A stretch of DNA of 64,000 nucleotides from positions 169,283,079 to 169,347,078 of the forward strand of contig CM060926.1 of assembly GCA_030737875.1 (NCBI GenBank). The letters run 5' to 3'. The notes below the pieces were generated by a model that was not told the origin of the DNA, ran no database searches, and worked only from the letters and a program-made list of their open reading frames with translations. Shown in pieces: positions 34,070-46,462 of the stretch. The translations under genes and the position numbers were made by a program. How positions within the stretch are numbered: the first letter of the stretch is position 1; each line of letters begins with the position of its first letter. Origin of the DNA: Allium sativum. Taxonomy: Eukaryota > Streptophyta > Magnoliopsida > Asparagales > Amaryllidaceae.

Positions 34070-34325
34070 AAAATACTATTTTTACACCGCTACTATATAG
34101 ATAAAAATCATATTTTTACACCGCTACTATATAGATAAAAATTCTATTTTTACACCGCTACTATTTAGATAAAAATTCTATTTTTACACCGCTACTATAT
34201 AGATAAATTTCTATTTTTACACCGCTACTATATAGATAAAAATCATATTTTTACACCACTACTATACAGATAAAAATTCTATTTTTACACCGCTACTATA
34301 TGGATAAAAATTCTATTTTTACAAC
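34070..34325. repeat. Tandem array of about 34-bp units in E 5' LTR
   Basis: Seven or so units of the accgctactatatagata type. Shorter than the matching array at 8090-8475, showing copy-number drift between the two LTRs. Confidence 0.88.
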
Positions 34326-37300
34326 GGTGTTCATATAATAAAGATTATATTTTTATCACGTTGTTCTCTACATAAAGATTTCGCGTTTTCAAATATAAAG
34401 ATTTCTCCTTTTCAAATATAAAAATTTAATCTTTATACTTTAAAGATATAGTTTTTCTATCGGTAAAAATCAATTCTTCTTGTTAAGAAAATCATATCGT
34501 TTCTATCAATAAAAATCATAACTTTTCATCTTAAAAATCCTACCTTTTCATTATTAAAAATCGAATCTTTTTAAAGTCAAAAATCATATTCTTATATATT
34601 ATTTCTCGTATAATAAAAGTCAGATTTTTATTTCGCTATATTTATAAAGATGATATTTTTACTATCTTACCCATATAAAAATTATATTTTTATACTTTTA
34701 CAATATAAAAGATTATATTTTTATACTTCACATATGCTAAAAATCATATTTTTTTCTTTTTATAATATAAAAATTATATCTTTAACCTTTATATATAATA
34801 AAAATTATATTTTTAACTTCTCTATATTATAAAAATTATATTCTTATCCCTCAACATAATTAAAAATTGTATTTTCATCCCTCTCAATATCATACTATAT
34901 ATAAAACTCATATATTTTTAATTTTAAAACTTATTTACATTATATTAAAAGAGAAAATAATAAATAACACAAAATAAAGCTTACAGCGTTTGAAGGGGGG
35001 TTTCGCGGTTGGCTAGGTGGTGGCGTGGCTAGGGCTTGCAATGGGTTTCGACGAGTGTGCGTGGGCTTCGGGCGACGGTTCAGGCAGGAGGGGGTTTAAG
35101 GGGGTGCGGTGGCCTTAGGGGGAGCGCGAGGCTTAATAGAAGAGGAAGAAGAACGAGGATAGGGGAACGAGGAGGAGGAGTTCGACGTGGGGTTTGGGGG
35201 TTCGCGTGGAGGAGGGGAGCAAAAAGGGGGGCGACGTGATCGGCGCCGCCTTGGGCGGTGGCAGCGGCGATGGAGGAGGCCGCTCCGCCCCTCCGTCCTC
35301 TTCTTTTTTTTTAAATTCTTTGAACGATTTGAAAAGTCAAAGGTGGGGGTCAGAGTATAAGGAGAGTGAGAGCTTTTTATTTTATTTTATTTAATTATTT
35401 ATTTTCAAAAAGGTACTTTTTATTTCGACCTCGAAACAAGACCCACCGCCTGTCGTCCATAATTGTTACCCCTATTCCGAACACAATGGGATATGTATCG
35501 TAAGCTGATTCGATTGTTTCGATCAGTTTTCGTCAAAATCAACATATAACTCTATATAATGAATTTGAACGTGCGTTTCAATTTACTGGGGTCACATACT
35601 AACTCGAAAAATTCCAGAAAAATATTTTCTAGCTTCGTATTGATGATACAGTCCTAACAAAACTAATTTCGTCGAATTCTGAGACCATTTGAAAAATGGC
35701 CATTTTCCAGTCGATTAAAATCAACTGAAATTGTCAAAACACATTTTCCTCTGCCACGCTCACATATTGAATCAAAAAATTATTAAATTTGAAACTTAGC
35801 AATAATTAGACACCACGGATCCAACAAAAGTGGTTTCATCGAAATCCGAGGTCGTTTGCAAAATTTCCATTTTTAAGGGTCTGAATTCCATAGCGACTAT
35901 TCTGAATTTTCAACTGGACATATCTTTTGATTCCCGCTATGAAATTTCAATTTGTCGGATTCGTTGGAAAGATGTTCTCAATTAGATTCAAATATTTTTG
36001 GTTTCGTTAAAATCCAGTTTATTTTGCACCCGGTACGTTCAATTGAAATTTGAAATCGAATTATCGAACTACCGCGCCATTTTCAATTCCTTTTATAATT
36101 ATATATAAATATTTATATTCTATCGCCGATGTATATAAATATATACATTCTATTTATATTCAAAATAAATTTCTCGTTGACATTATTTAAAATAATTCAT
36201 TTTAAATGTTCAAAACTCACTAAAATTGCCAAAATAAAAAATTTAAACTGGCTCGCATTTTCCGGGTTGTTACTCCAGACCACTATCGATATATATATCT
36301 GAGACGCCTCTCTGTCCATCAAGTAATAAGCAACAACCACATGAGTAAACAATATGGGCTCTATACCATGATGTTACTCCTAACTAGAAACTAACATATG
36401 TCCATTTCCCTGGGGTCCTTCTCCTGTTTTTGGTTCATAGCGGGGTGTGAGGATCGCGAAGTAACGTTATACACAAAGCTATGCCTAAATATGTCGTGCT
36501 TTGATTATCAACCATAAGGCCCTGCTTTTCAACAAAAGCCTTGATCATATACATCTTAGTAAGCCACATTGTCAGTCCATACCATACCATTAATTTCTGC
36601 CATTATATAACCTCTTAGCTCGTATGTCTCAGAGAAGGGTGTTAAGCAAGAGAATAAATTCTCCCTACCAAACAGATATATATTTAGTAGAGATCAACGA
36701 ATACAACATAAAGGAATACAACGTCAAACATACCATCCATTTACAAGTCCGTTCTGGGTCTGAACGAAACTGGGGGCACCTTTTTCCTCGTCCCATATGA
36801 CCAATACAGGAGAGGGGTCCTCGCATATCCGTCGATCTTCAAGTACGTTTGGACGATCACCACTTATTACCTTGTCTTGGGTGTACAGCTCAATCAAGAC
36901 ATTAGTAATGACCCAAACGATGTGAAGAACTCCGGTCTTCAACCACTATCTTCATCTTCGACTCTTGATCATCGTAGTAATTATTCAGAATGGGTTAAAC
37001 CCGGTCTTTTCGAACAATTCATGTATTTTATAATCAAGTGTTATCAAATCACATCATACGCCTCATTCCAATTTAGAATATTCTTTTAATAAAATACTCA
37101 CAGTATTAGGGAAAGGTTCCCATTGGTTTTATCAAATATAAATTCTTTTAAATTTATTCTTTAATCTTCTTTTGAATATCATTTCAAAAGATTTTTATTA
37201 ACTAGTCGGGATTATCTAACCTTACCGAAGTAATCATTTATTTATATTTGTTATCCCCATCCCAACCTATTTATCCCATGGAGAAAAACTAGTAGCACTC

Positions 37301-38528
37301 CATATCTAACACCCACAGTGTTATCGGTAAATTTAATTACCATTTCACATTTAATCCTAATTAAAAATTAACTATCGTCTAGAGTAAAAGTGTTGGTGCT
37401 CCATTCTCGATCATTTCAAGAATTCTATAAATTAAATTATCTCATTCCCATTTCAATCTAGTTAGATATTTATTAAAACTCTAATCTGGTTTTAATATCA
37501 AAAATCATTACTTTATGATTATTCAAATTTAAGAAATTAATCTTTATCTTTAATTGGGTTAAAGAACTAATGTCATTTAAAACACAGTTCACGATAAACC
37601 CAAAATCATCTTCCATTAAATATGAAATCTTCATAGAAATCTGATCAATATATAATCGATATAAATTTACGTGTCAGACTAATAACATAAATGGAATAAC
37701 AGCAAAGCCTTTTAAATTCCATATATAGTAACGGCGTTCATTCACAGAAGCTCATCTCGATTATTATTAAATCGAATTCCATTCAATTCCAATTTAATAT
37801 ATTAAATAGGAAGACTTTACTTTGGAAAATTTTCCATTTAAATCTTAACAAAAGTTTTATAAATTCCAAAATATATTTTCACTGTTAATTGGGATTAAGG
37901 AACAAATGTTTCATGATAAACCCACAATCAACTTTCATTTCAATTCTAATTAAACATTAATTAATGTGTAAACTTTTCTAAATCTTAATTAAAAGATTTA
38001 TCCTTTTCACACGGGGTTTAAGAACAGTGTTATTTAAGACACCATTCACGGCAGCCCAAAAATTCAATTTATTTTATTTAATTCCAATTAAATATTAATT
38101 AATTGGAAAACTTCATTAAATCTTAATTTAAAGATTGATTCTAGTTAATAACTAGTTTATTTCGATAAAAATGCATTTTTGTCTTCTCAAATATGGAATC
38201 ATTCATCCAAAATCTTTCCAAATAATTAATTATGATTTTACTTAATTTTTCCATATTTTTAACAATTTTATTAAGGTCCGTACAGTCGGTTTCCAATAAC
38301 GGCCATCGAACTGCATCCAAAGCGACCTTTTTCAAATTTGATTTGGATATAATTCCAAATCCAACCGTTAGATTTCAAATCTCTTATATTCATTGGAAAG
38401 CTCTTTTCGATACGAACCCAATGTTTCGAATTTAGGAGAATCCGACGGTAGGATCTCCCGTAATGTCAGTTTGAAGTTAATGGTCGAAACTCGCGAATCG
38501 TCGCTGCGCTGCACGTTCTGTTCAGGCC

Positions 38529-38568
<40 letters not shown>

Positions 38569-38580
38569 TATATAATATAT
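38529..38580. repeat. TA microsatellite in F 5' LTR
   Basis: Interrupted TA run at the site homologous to 6694-6750 in E. Confidence 0.9.
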
Positions 38581-38889
38581 ATCGTCGATTTCCATTTAAA
38601 ACGTATTTTATAAATCGTTTATAAATTCGTTTTAAAATGATTCCTCTTTTTCCATTTTAAATCAAAAGTGAATACCATATCTTTATCATATTAAAATGAT
38701 AAAATTTTGAAAATATTAGATTTTGAAATTACTTCTTTTCTATATTCATAATAAAATGAAATAAATCAATCGATAAACCCGTTCGGGTTAAAATGGCGTT
38801 TCTATACTTAGCCCAGCTTCATATTCTTATATTTTTGCGTCCAAAAAACGGACATCGAAATCATGATTTTATTCTTCACTAAATAGTAT

Positions 38890-39790
38890 TTTAAAATATT
38901 CATTATTTTAAATTATTCTTTATTTAAAAATATTCTTTATTTAAAAATATTCTTTATTTTAAGATATTCTTTATATTAAAATAATCTTTTACATTAAAGC
39001 GTTCTTTACATTGAAATGTCATTTTATATAAAAATGATTCTTTTATATAAAAATGATTCTTTTACATTAAAATGTTATTTTACATAAAAATGTTCTTTTA
39101 CATTTTTTTAACTTTAAAAAGTTATTTTACATAAAAATGTTCTTTTACATTCTTTTACATTATAATGTTATTTTACATAAAAATGTCTTTATCGTTAAAA
39201 ATGTTTCTTTACAATTAAAAGTGATTCTTTTACATAAAATGTTTCTTTAACATTAAAAATGATTCTTTAAAATAAAAATGATTCATTTACATAAAATGTT
39301 TATTTAACGTTAAAATTGTTTCTTTAATACAAAATGATTCTTTTACACAAAATGTTTCTTTACATTATTTACATTAAAAATGTTTGATTACATTAAAATG
39401 ATTCTTATATTTTGTTGATAATTCTATTTCAACAAAATGACTAAAAAGCGACAACTTCATTTTGTTAACACTTCTATTTTAACAAAATGAATAAAAATGA
39501 TAACTTCATTTTATTTACGATAATCTAATTCAACAAAATTGACATTTTTGTTTTAACACAAATCTATTTAATAAAAATGTTATTTTTGTTTTAATACAAA
39601 TCTATTTAAAAAAATATTATTTTTGTTTCGACTATTCCATTTCAACAAAAAATGATATTTTGGTTTCAACTATTTTATTTCAACAAAAATGTAAATTTTG
39701 GTTTCAGCTATTTTCTTTCAACAAAAATGTAAATTTTGGTTTCAATTATTTTATTTCAACAAAAATGTATATTTTGATTCTAAAATGTAT
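38890..39790. repeat. AT-rich irregular tandem array in F LTR
   Basis: Two successive families: about 20 short units around ttcttttacataaaaatg, then about six around tttcaacaaaaatgtaaatt. The resulting frames are not coding. Confidence 0.8.
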
Positions 39791-40916
39791 TTTTAATAAA
39801 ACATTATTTATTTCTGAATCGGAATGCGACTCAATCAATTACCATATAATTTCGATTATATGGATTTCATACATCGCATGTGTGCACAATAATGATAAAT
39901 AATCAACAAACAGTCCGTTCACAACCAAAGTGAAATTTAAAACTGTGTGAGTAATAAATAAATAAATAAATAATGCTCATCACAGACTGTCAATCCATTC
40001 ATTGACATACAACTAAATATTGGGACTAATATATGTCAAATATCATCCCAATACGCATGTGGGGTTTTCAAACAACAGTTTATTTAAATAAATTATTAGT
40101 TAAGAAATTTAACCAATTTTCACTGTTTAAATTATAAATGAATATTTATACTTTAATTTCACTATCCTATTAATATTAACATTTTTAATGTGTTAAACAT
40201 TTCACATCATAAAAACATGCAATACAGTCAATTTAAATCGTCCGTGGTTTGTGGACGAGGAAAGTGATTTAACAAGTACTGTATACAGTTTCTAATGATT
40301 AAACCGATAAAAATCTAAACTGGCAATTCTATATATTTTCCAATTATGAAAATAAATAAATAAAAACTATGCAGAATTTTAGTGAGGAGTTCTCACCTTT
40401 GGTTTCCACTCCGACAGTCTTTAACTGATGATTTTGGTACCATTTGGGTTTGAATTTGCCCCAAATTCCAACTTACTCCAAATTGGGCCCAGTTAGTGTT
40501 GTTGCGAAGCTCTCGACTCCACGATCGCAACGGATCCTATTTCATGAGATTTGGAGTTCTTATGGAAAAGATGCGAGGTTATGAACTTTGATTACCTAAT
40601 TAATTAATTAATTATAAATCATTAATTACCATCCATCATTGTAACACCCCGTATTTCAGTTAATGCTAAAATTCACTAATTGCAGAATAAATAATCTCAG
40701 ATGTGAGAATTGGGGGAAACGGGCTACGTCATTGCGTTCGTCTCGGAAAAATACGTGAAATAGAGTCCGAATTTTTGTAAATCGAAGTCCGTATGGCCCA
40801 GTTATGGCCCAATGAAGTTTGTAGAAAATTCAAAGTTCAAAACAAATTTAAAATTCAGGTTCAAATTTCGAAATTGGGGCCATTGAGCGCAGGCGGGGAA
40901 AATTCCCGCCTAGCTA

Positions 40917-40997
40917 CCCAAGTCGACAGGGCTATCGACTGGGCAGTCGACTTGGCTAGGACCAAGTCGACAGCCCTGTCGACTTGGGTGTCGACAG
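40917..40997 (+). repeat. GTCGAC palindrome cluster in C 5' LTR
   Basis: Several gtcgac sites. Bases 40962-40987 form a perfect inverted repeat, ccaagtcgacag / ctgtcgacttgg, with a 2-base centre. Its sequence is nearly that of the A palindrome. Confidence 0.85.
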
Positions 40998-41135
40998 GGG
41001 GTGCTCGGCCAGTTTAACCTGGTGCACCGTTTTAGGGTTTGGCTGTGTTTTGGGCTGTTCTCTAGAAGCTTCCGAGATCTGATGGTCCTAACCTAATTTA
41101 GGGTTAATCTAATGGCCTAAAACACTTGCCTAATC

Positions 41136-41143
41136 TATAAATA
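41136..41143 (+). promoter_or_regulatory. TATA box of C 5' LTR
   Basis: tataaata. The 3' LTR has it at 57021-57028. A telobox-like tttagggttaa lies upstream near 41098. Confidence 0.68.
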
Positions 41144-41433
41144 CACCCTAACACTAGCCTAATTCATACTAAAAATAGATTCAAGGGCCTCATGCCGTCA
41201 AATTAAAACTAGAAGGAGCCTCCACCAAAGTTGAGAGGAAGTTAGCATCTCAAATCAACTCTAAGCAAGTTCTAATCCACTCTAGCAACTTAATCTTCCT
41301 CATTGGAGTGCTAATTAGTGATTCGTGAGTTCCTATGCCTTTAGCAAGCAATTGCTAAACTAATTAGGATAGGATATTAGGAGGCTATGGATGTAAATGA
41401 GGATCTATGCATGTTGTGGTTGTCATATGTTAT

Positions 41434-41790
41434 AAGTTCATATGCAAGTTTGTCTCTTTTTATGATATGACATGTTATGCAAGTTCATATGCAAGTTTAT
41501 ATGCAAGTTCATATGCAAGTTTGTCTCTTTTTATGATATGCATAACATATGCAAGGTTGCCTCTATGTATGACATGATATGCAAGTTCATATGCAAGTTT
41601 ATATGCAAGTTTATATGCAAGTTCATATGCAAGTTTGTCTCTTTTTATGATATGCATAACATATGCAAGGTTGCCTCTATGTATGACATGTTATGCAAGC
41701 TCATATGCAAGTTTATATGCAAGTTCATATGCAAGTTTATATGCAAGTTCATATGCAAGTTTATATGCAAGTTCATATGCAAGTTTGGGT
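41434..41790 (+). repeat. 12-bp tandem repeats in C 5' LTR
   Basis: Runs of atatgcaagttc and atatgcaagttt in higher-order units separated by tgtctctttttatgatatgc. They encode meaningless ICKF or LAYE repeats in several frames. The 3' LTR copy (57322-57640) is exactly three 12-mers shorter. Confidence 0.92.
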
Positions 41791-42232
41791 TAATGATTTA
41801 TGCTAGTTGGGTTTAATGTTATGATGCAAGTTGACACCTTTTAAACCCATGTAAATGCCAACGTTGTGCTAAGATTGAACCCATTACATTTATAATGAAA
41901 CTCCCCATTTATATGACATGTCATGAGAACGAATTACGTGGGAAACGATGGGGTTAATATGCATGTTAATAGAAATGTGTAAAGTTGGTATGCTTAAGCA
42001 TAACATAAAATGAATGGACATAATTGGGAATTTACCTATTAAGTTAGGTCTACCCATATTATTGAGTTGGGAATTTACCTATTAAGTTAGGTCTACCCAT
42101 ACTATGGAATTGGGAATTTACCTATTGAGTTAGGTCTACCCGTATTCTTAAAAATGTGTAATTAATTAGGGATAATTAATACAAATTATGGGGGTGATTA
42201 ATTAGGTGTAATTAATCAACTAAGACACGAGG

Positions 42233-42428
42233 TTGGACCCTTTTGTAGCGGAAGTCTGCCCGGAACCGACCGGCAATCCAGCAGCTACAAATGATTGGCC
42301 CAATGTGAGAGGTCTTAGTCATAAATTAAATACGTGATTAAAGTAAAGACACGAGGTTAGACCCTTTTTATGACGGAAGTCTGCCCGGACCCAACCGGCA
42401 TATCCAGCAGTCATAAAAGATGGTCTAA
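42233..42428 (+). other. Twin structured hairpins, C 5' LTR
   Basis: Hairpin 1: ttggacc (42233-42239) with ggcccaa (42297-42303), one A-C mismatch, and tttgtagc (42242-42249) with gctacaaa (42284-42291). Hairpin 2: ttagacc (42357-42363) with ggtctaa (42422-42428), and ttttatgac (42366-42374) with gtcataaaa (42410-42418). Apical gcccgga...ccggc as in A and B. The tatgac/gtcata stem is unique to C yet fully paired. Confidence 0.78.
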
Positions 42429-43096
42429 TGTGAGAGGTCTTTATGAGGTCATGATCTTAATTAATTAATTAAGAAACACTTAACCATATTAGCATGTAGA
42501 GGGACATGAGGGGTTAAGTGGGTGCCTTGGGTAGCATGTGGAAATCTAGTGGTTACCTTGGGTGGCAATAGAAAATACGATTAGAATACTTAACCAAAGT
42601 GGAACATGTAATTAAAACATGATTAAAGGGTTAAGTGGTATACACTAGAAATGACAAGCTTAGGTGGGTAGCTTGTGGGGGCCCATTTCAACCAATATCC
42701 CAAACGTATCTTTGTGGGCTCAACCCAAGTCGAGGACGGGACACGCATATTGGGCTTGACTATAAGAGGCCTGATTGACATATAAATGTGTTTATTTTTA
42801 CGCTCATATCTTATCTTTATTGTAAATAAATAAATATTACTTTGGGTATTTTCATGTGTTTTAACAGGTTGTTAAATAAATGTATCCTTCATTCAATTAA
42901 AGACCAATTGCATAGGAAATGCTACTTCTTGGAATCAACAAATTTTCAATCATAAAGGAAGCTGTAGCACACCGATAAAGCTTGGAAATTTGGACAGAAT
43001 GTTCTGAGTTCAGCCACCGTCAAAGCCCTATTTTTTTTGCTGAAGAAAAGAACATATACATTGCCTCCGTCGCTTTGAAGAATAAAAAGACTAGTG

Positions 43097-43101
<5 letters not shown>

Positions 43102-43141
<40 letters not shown>
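43102..43141. repeat. TA microsatellite in D 5' LTR
   Basis: About 20 TA units; only about ten at the same site in the 3' LTR (49671-49691). Confidence 0.93.
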
Positions 43142-43149
<8 letters not shown>

Positions 43150-43423
43150 GTATATATCATATGCACTAAGATTTGAAGAGCTAGACATTTTCTTCTCAAA
43201 GAAATCAATTGAAAATCTTGCATATTTACTTGCCATTGAGGAGAAGACTTGACATATATTTACCAGAATGCAACTCAATCAAATGCCACATGTCAGCAAT
43301 CAAGGAGGGAGAATCTTCATAGAACATCTCAAATCTATATCCATATCTCTTTTATTTGTAAATAGAATATCTCAAGAGATATTTCTTGGCCCAAAAGTCA
43401 TATAGGATGGAGGCTACATCCCC

Positions 43424-43431
43424 TATAAATA
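43424..43431 (+). promoter_or_regulatory. TATA box of D 5' LTR
   Basis: tataaata in cccctataaataccca, a strong plant TATA context. Repeated at 49973-49980 in the 3' LTR. Confidence 0.75.
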
Positions 43432-43943
43432 CCCATTGTATTCATTGTAACAACCATCGATTATTCTGTAATTCTTCTGCCATTAACAAAGTTTTTTTTC
43501 CTGCTATTTTCTAATTTCTTAGCGATTAGTGTTGTCTACACGATTAGATTCGGTAGAACACCAATTGTATTTTACACTTTTTGTTAGTGATTAGTCGTTT
43601 GATTAGTTTCAACGATAATCCTAATTTACTTTTTGTTGTTCTTCTTTTCCTGCAATTTTACTTTCTGCATTTTATTTCTGTTTTGCATTTTAATTCCCAA
43701 TTGATAATTGTGATTTGACTGTCGGTTCAATTAGATTTGTTCTGAGTTGGATCACAGTTTCAATTTTTATTATTATCAAAAACCAACCTCGAAAATCGTC
43801 TAACTCGCCCAAGAGATTAGATAAATAATTTGATTTAATTCACCTCCATGTGTTCGACCTGTATGCTACACACCTGTATGCTTGCAGAATTTATTACAAA
43901 TGTCGCGCTTTTCTAATTCATAGATTAGCGTCGATCAAGTTTT

Positions 43944-43960
43944 TGGCGCCGTTGCCGGGG
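43944..43960 (+). other. D primer binding site (tRNA-Asp)
   Basis: tggcgccgttgccgggg, complementary over 17 bases to the 3' end of plant tRNA-Asp. It sits six bases after the 5' LTR edge. This distinguishes D from the tRNA-Met primed elements around it. Confidence 0.9.
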
Positions 43961-46462
43961 AGGTAACGATTGAATTTTATTATTTATTTGATTTCCGATC
44001 CGTGTTAGTTTTTATTTTATTTGTTTCCTTTTGTTATATTGTATATATAGAAGAAAAAAATTATCTTGAATTGGTGATTTGATATATCAATTATATTGGT
44101 GTATCATCCACTAAACAAGAGAAAAAAAGATCTGCCAAATTTATTGATTCTCTTTCCTGATTTATTTACATTTATTTTCCCTTTCTATTTTATTTGCTTC
44201 TTTTACAAACAACAAAAAAAAAAGAGAGAGAAATCTTTTTAATCTTCTTTCCCCTGTTTACAATCTCTTCCCACTTTTTCAAAAAAAAAAAAATACAAAT
44301 TCTTTTTGCATTTTTTTTTTACTTTCCCTTCTTCAACCATTGTAACAAAATCCATCAGATCCACCCCACTACTCTGAACATCATCAACCAAAAGACCAGC
44401 TTGTCGCAACCATCTGCAACCTTTCAGACCAATATCCAACGCCCTCCCATCTTGCCATACGAGTTTCTCTGTCCTACTCCCATTATCCTTCACACACAAA
44501 TCCTCAGCAAGTCCACAATTTTACCAAACCTTCCTATAACGTCAATCATCAATTTCGTAACCTCCTCCTATCTTTGACAATAACCAACCATCCTTCATCC
44601 ACCCAAAATTCGCTTTCATAGTTCGAAAGCACCGCATCACCCCTGTTCAGTTCTACCCAAAACCATACATCACCTGCCACTTCAAAGTTCACGTTCAAAC
44701 CCCTCATACCACATCTCAAACAAGAACCATCAAACAATTACCAGTCAAAACCCTTCTGCCTCGCAGGTTCAACCCATCCCCCTTCTTCTCGCAATAACCA
44801 AATCACCTCAGCAAACCCCTTCGAACAGCTTCACCCTTGATTGCCCCACCATCAGTTCAAACATCACCATCCCCCTGTTTTGCCAAAATCCACAAACTCC
44901 CACCCCCCCCCCCCCCCCCGCAAAACGCCACAGTTCACGCCCACCTTCCTACCTTTCCTCCCACCGAAAACATCAGCCCCTCACCGCAATCCTCACCAAC
45001 TCCATCAAGCCAAATCCAACCCGCCAGAATCGCACCTATATTCTCGCTCCCTTCATCAACACAAAAGCCAGATCGCTCCTGATTGAATCGGTAGCGCACC
45101 CATCAGAAGTTCGATCTCCAAACTCAGTAACAATCGAATCTCAGAAATCCAATTTGAATCCAAAATCCCAATCCGATTCGCACCTGATTTCGAACCCAAA
45201 GCCTATTAATTTCGGAAAGAAGGGGCAAATGCCGAATTGGAATCAATGTCAGAGTGAATCCGGAAAGAAATAGGGAGGCTTGTTTAAATTGATTTGTCTC
45301 ATTTGTTTTCACATAATTTGTTTGGGAAAAGAACGAAGGGACCAGATACTTCTGAGCAGTGTTATTGAGGGGGAGTATTTCCTTTTTATTCTTGAGTGCG
45401 TGGATTCTAATTGACCATTTGGTCTGAGTATTGGGACGCAGTCAAAAGTGAGTGAATGGTGGCATGTTTGGATTTTTAGAAGTAATATTCAAGGAATATT
45501 TGTTTCCCAATTTTTGTGGCGTGATCTGCTGTTTTGGAAAGAAATAATGGGGCGTGATAAATACATTTTGGAAGGGTACGGGTTGCGATTGTTCTATAAA
45601 GAGATGGTGGTTTTATTTGTGTTGAGGAGGGTATTTGATTGATCGTTCAGTCTAGTTCTTGTTTATTTCATTAGTTTAGTTTGTTATTTTTATTTTGTTT
45701 TAATCCCATTTAGTCCTTTTGTTTTTGTTTTTATTCTGTTTGATTTCAAAAAAAAAAAAAAAAGGTCTAATTTATTTTTTTTCGGGCTCCTAGCCCGAAC
45801 CCGTGCCGCAGCGCAGTCAAGCAATTAATAGAAGGGGACAACAACAGAAAGCAGCGGACGATTCAGATGGGTTGGAGCGGTTGCACACCAAGTGGGGTGT
45901 GAACGCGCTAGTGCTTTCTAAATTCACTGGAGGACTGCCGATCAAGGTGAAAACTTTTAAAACTCTACAGGTGCTCTGCTGCAAAAGGAAAAAGAAAAAA
46001 AAAATATAGACAATTGTTGTAAAAAATTTCTGTAGGGGCAGCGGCTTGAATGTAAATTTTAATTCTGCAATTTATATTTCTGTGTCTGTTCTGTGACTGA
46101 TATTTCTGAATTTGTGGTGAGGAACGGTTTTCCATAACTAATCACTCTCATCGATTTTCAATTTTAACACTTGATTTTGATTTTCAAAATAATATAACTG
46201 AAAAGTGGTGTTTTGTGAAGTTGACTGTCTCGTATAATTGGATCGCGGATATATAGTAGTTCAATTTATTGAACTATTAGCAAAAGAGGTTGCATACTAC
46301 CCGTAAAACATTGGTCGTATCCCTTAGTTTTATACTATACGTGAACGACCATAAGACCCTCTTCCCCCTTCCAATTGAGTTAGTTAATCAGTAGAGCACA
46401 ACTGAGTATTTTATATTATTTTGAAGTGAGAATAATTTTTGTCTTCTGCTGACTTCATTCAA
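43961..46462 (+). other. D 5' leader, 2.5 kb, non-coding, possible captured sequence
   Basis: T-rich and then C-rich sequence (44300-45110, poly-C at 44896-44914) followed by ordinary AT-rich DNA, a 16-base poly-A at 45749-45764 and an 8-bp perfect hairpin ttcgggct-cct-agcccgaa at 45781-45799. Several frames of 60-130 codons exist on both strands, none recognisable. The composition change and poly-A run suggest captured transcript sequence, but this is not proven. Confidence 0.55.

Larger units (their letters stand above)
3869..36274 (-). mobile_element. Element E: 14-kb giant-LTR non-autonomous retrotransposon, split by A
   Basis: E lies on the minus strand, flanked by perfect ccaga duplications (3864-3868 and 36275-36279). 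Left (3') LTR 3869-10425, interior 10426-11448, right (5') LTR 11449-36274 interrupted by A. Without A the element is about 14.0 kb, of which 13 kb is LTR. Edges are tgacacgaccc and gggttgttaca (the right copy ends ttact, one mutation). Its primer site, polypurine tract and pre-tract hairpin match the Tekay-type elements here, but no gag, protease, RT or integrase is found. Left and right LTRs differ by a few percent by eye, so it is older than A. It most likely moved using proteins of another element; that is inference. Confidence 0.92.
30186..36274 (-). repeat. E 5' LTR, segment 2
   Basis: Continues the E LTR interrupted at 11816, matching 4233-10425. It contains the same modules: TA run at 32651-32690, 34-bp tandem array 34070-34325, G-rich island 34978-35310, periodic array about 35530-36080 and edge gggttgttact. 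A second TA run is at 33844-33872. No gene is supported. Confidence 0.93.
36280..40639 (-). repeat. F 5' LTR, segment 2
   Basis: Resumes the F LTR after E and aligns with E at reduced identity: ggtgtgaggatcgcgaa (36445), the attcattggaaagctctttt block (38390) and ttaccatataat (39838). Between 38890 and 39790 it carries an expanded AT-rich array of ttcttttacataaaaatg and tttcaacaaaaatgt words absent from E. Bases 40635-40639 (atcat) are C's left duplication. No gene is present. Confidence 0.85.
40640..42771 (+). repeat. C 5' LTR, segment 1
   Basis: Holds the conserved block (40712-40803), GTCGAC cluster (40917-40997), TATA (41136-41143), a 12-bp tandem region (41434-41790), three acctattaagttaggt-type repeats (about 42029-42149) and twin hairpins (42233-42428). 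It breaks at D; 42767-42771 (aggcc) is D's left duplication. Confidence 0.95.
42772..43937 (+). repeat. D 5' LTR, 1.17 kb
   Basis: Edge tgattgacat, TA microsatellite 43102-43141, TATA box 43424-43431 and edge gtcgatca. Near-identical to 49339-50483. Confidence 0.95.

Noticed and set aside
41472..41816. 114-codon frame of ICKF repeats and matching minus-strand LAYE frame
   Set aside because: Produced by a 12-bp tandem repeat inside the C LTR, open in several frames; recurs with different length at 57357-57665.
44239..44737. Minus-strand frames in the leader of D, considered as the antisense ORF known from some Tat-lineage elements
   Set aside because: The two frames are in different phases, begin and end without conserved context, and match nothing I recognise. 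Left as non-coding leader.
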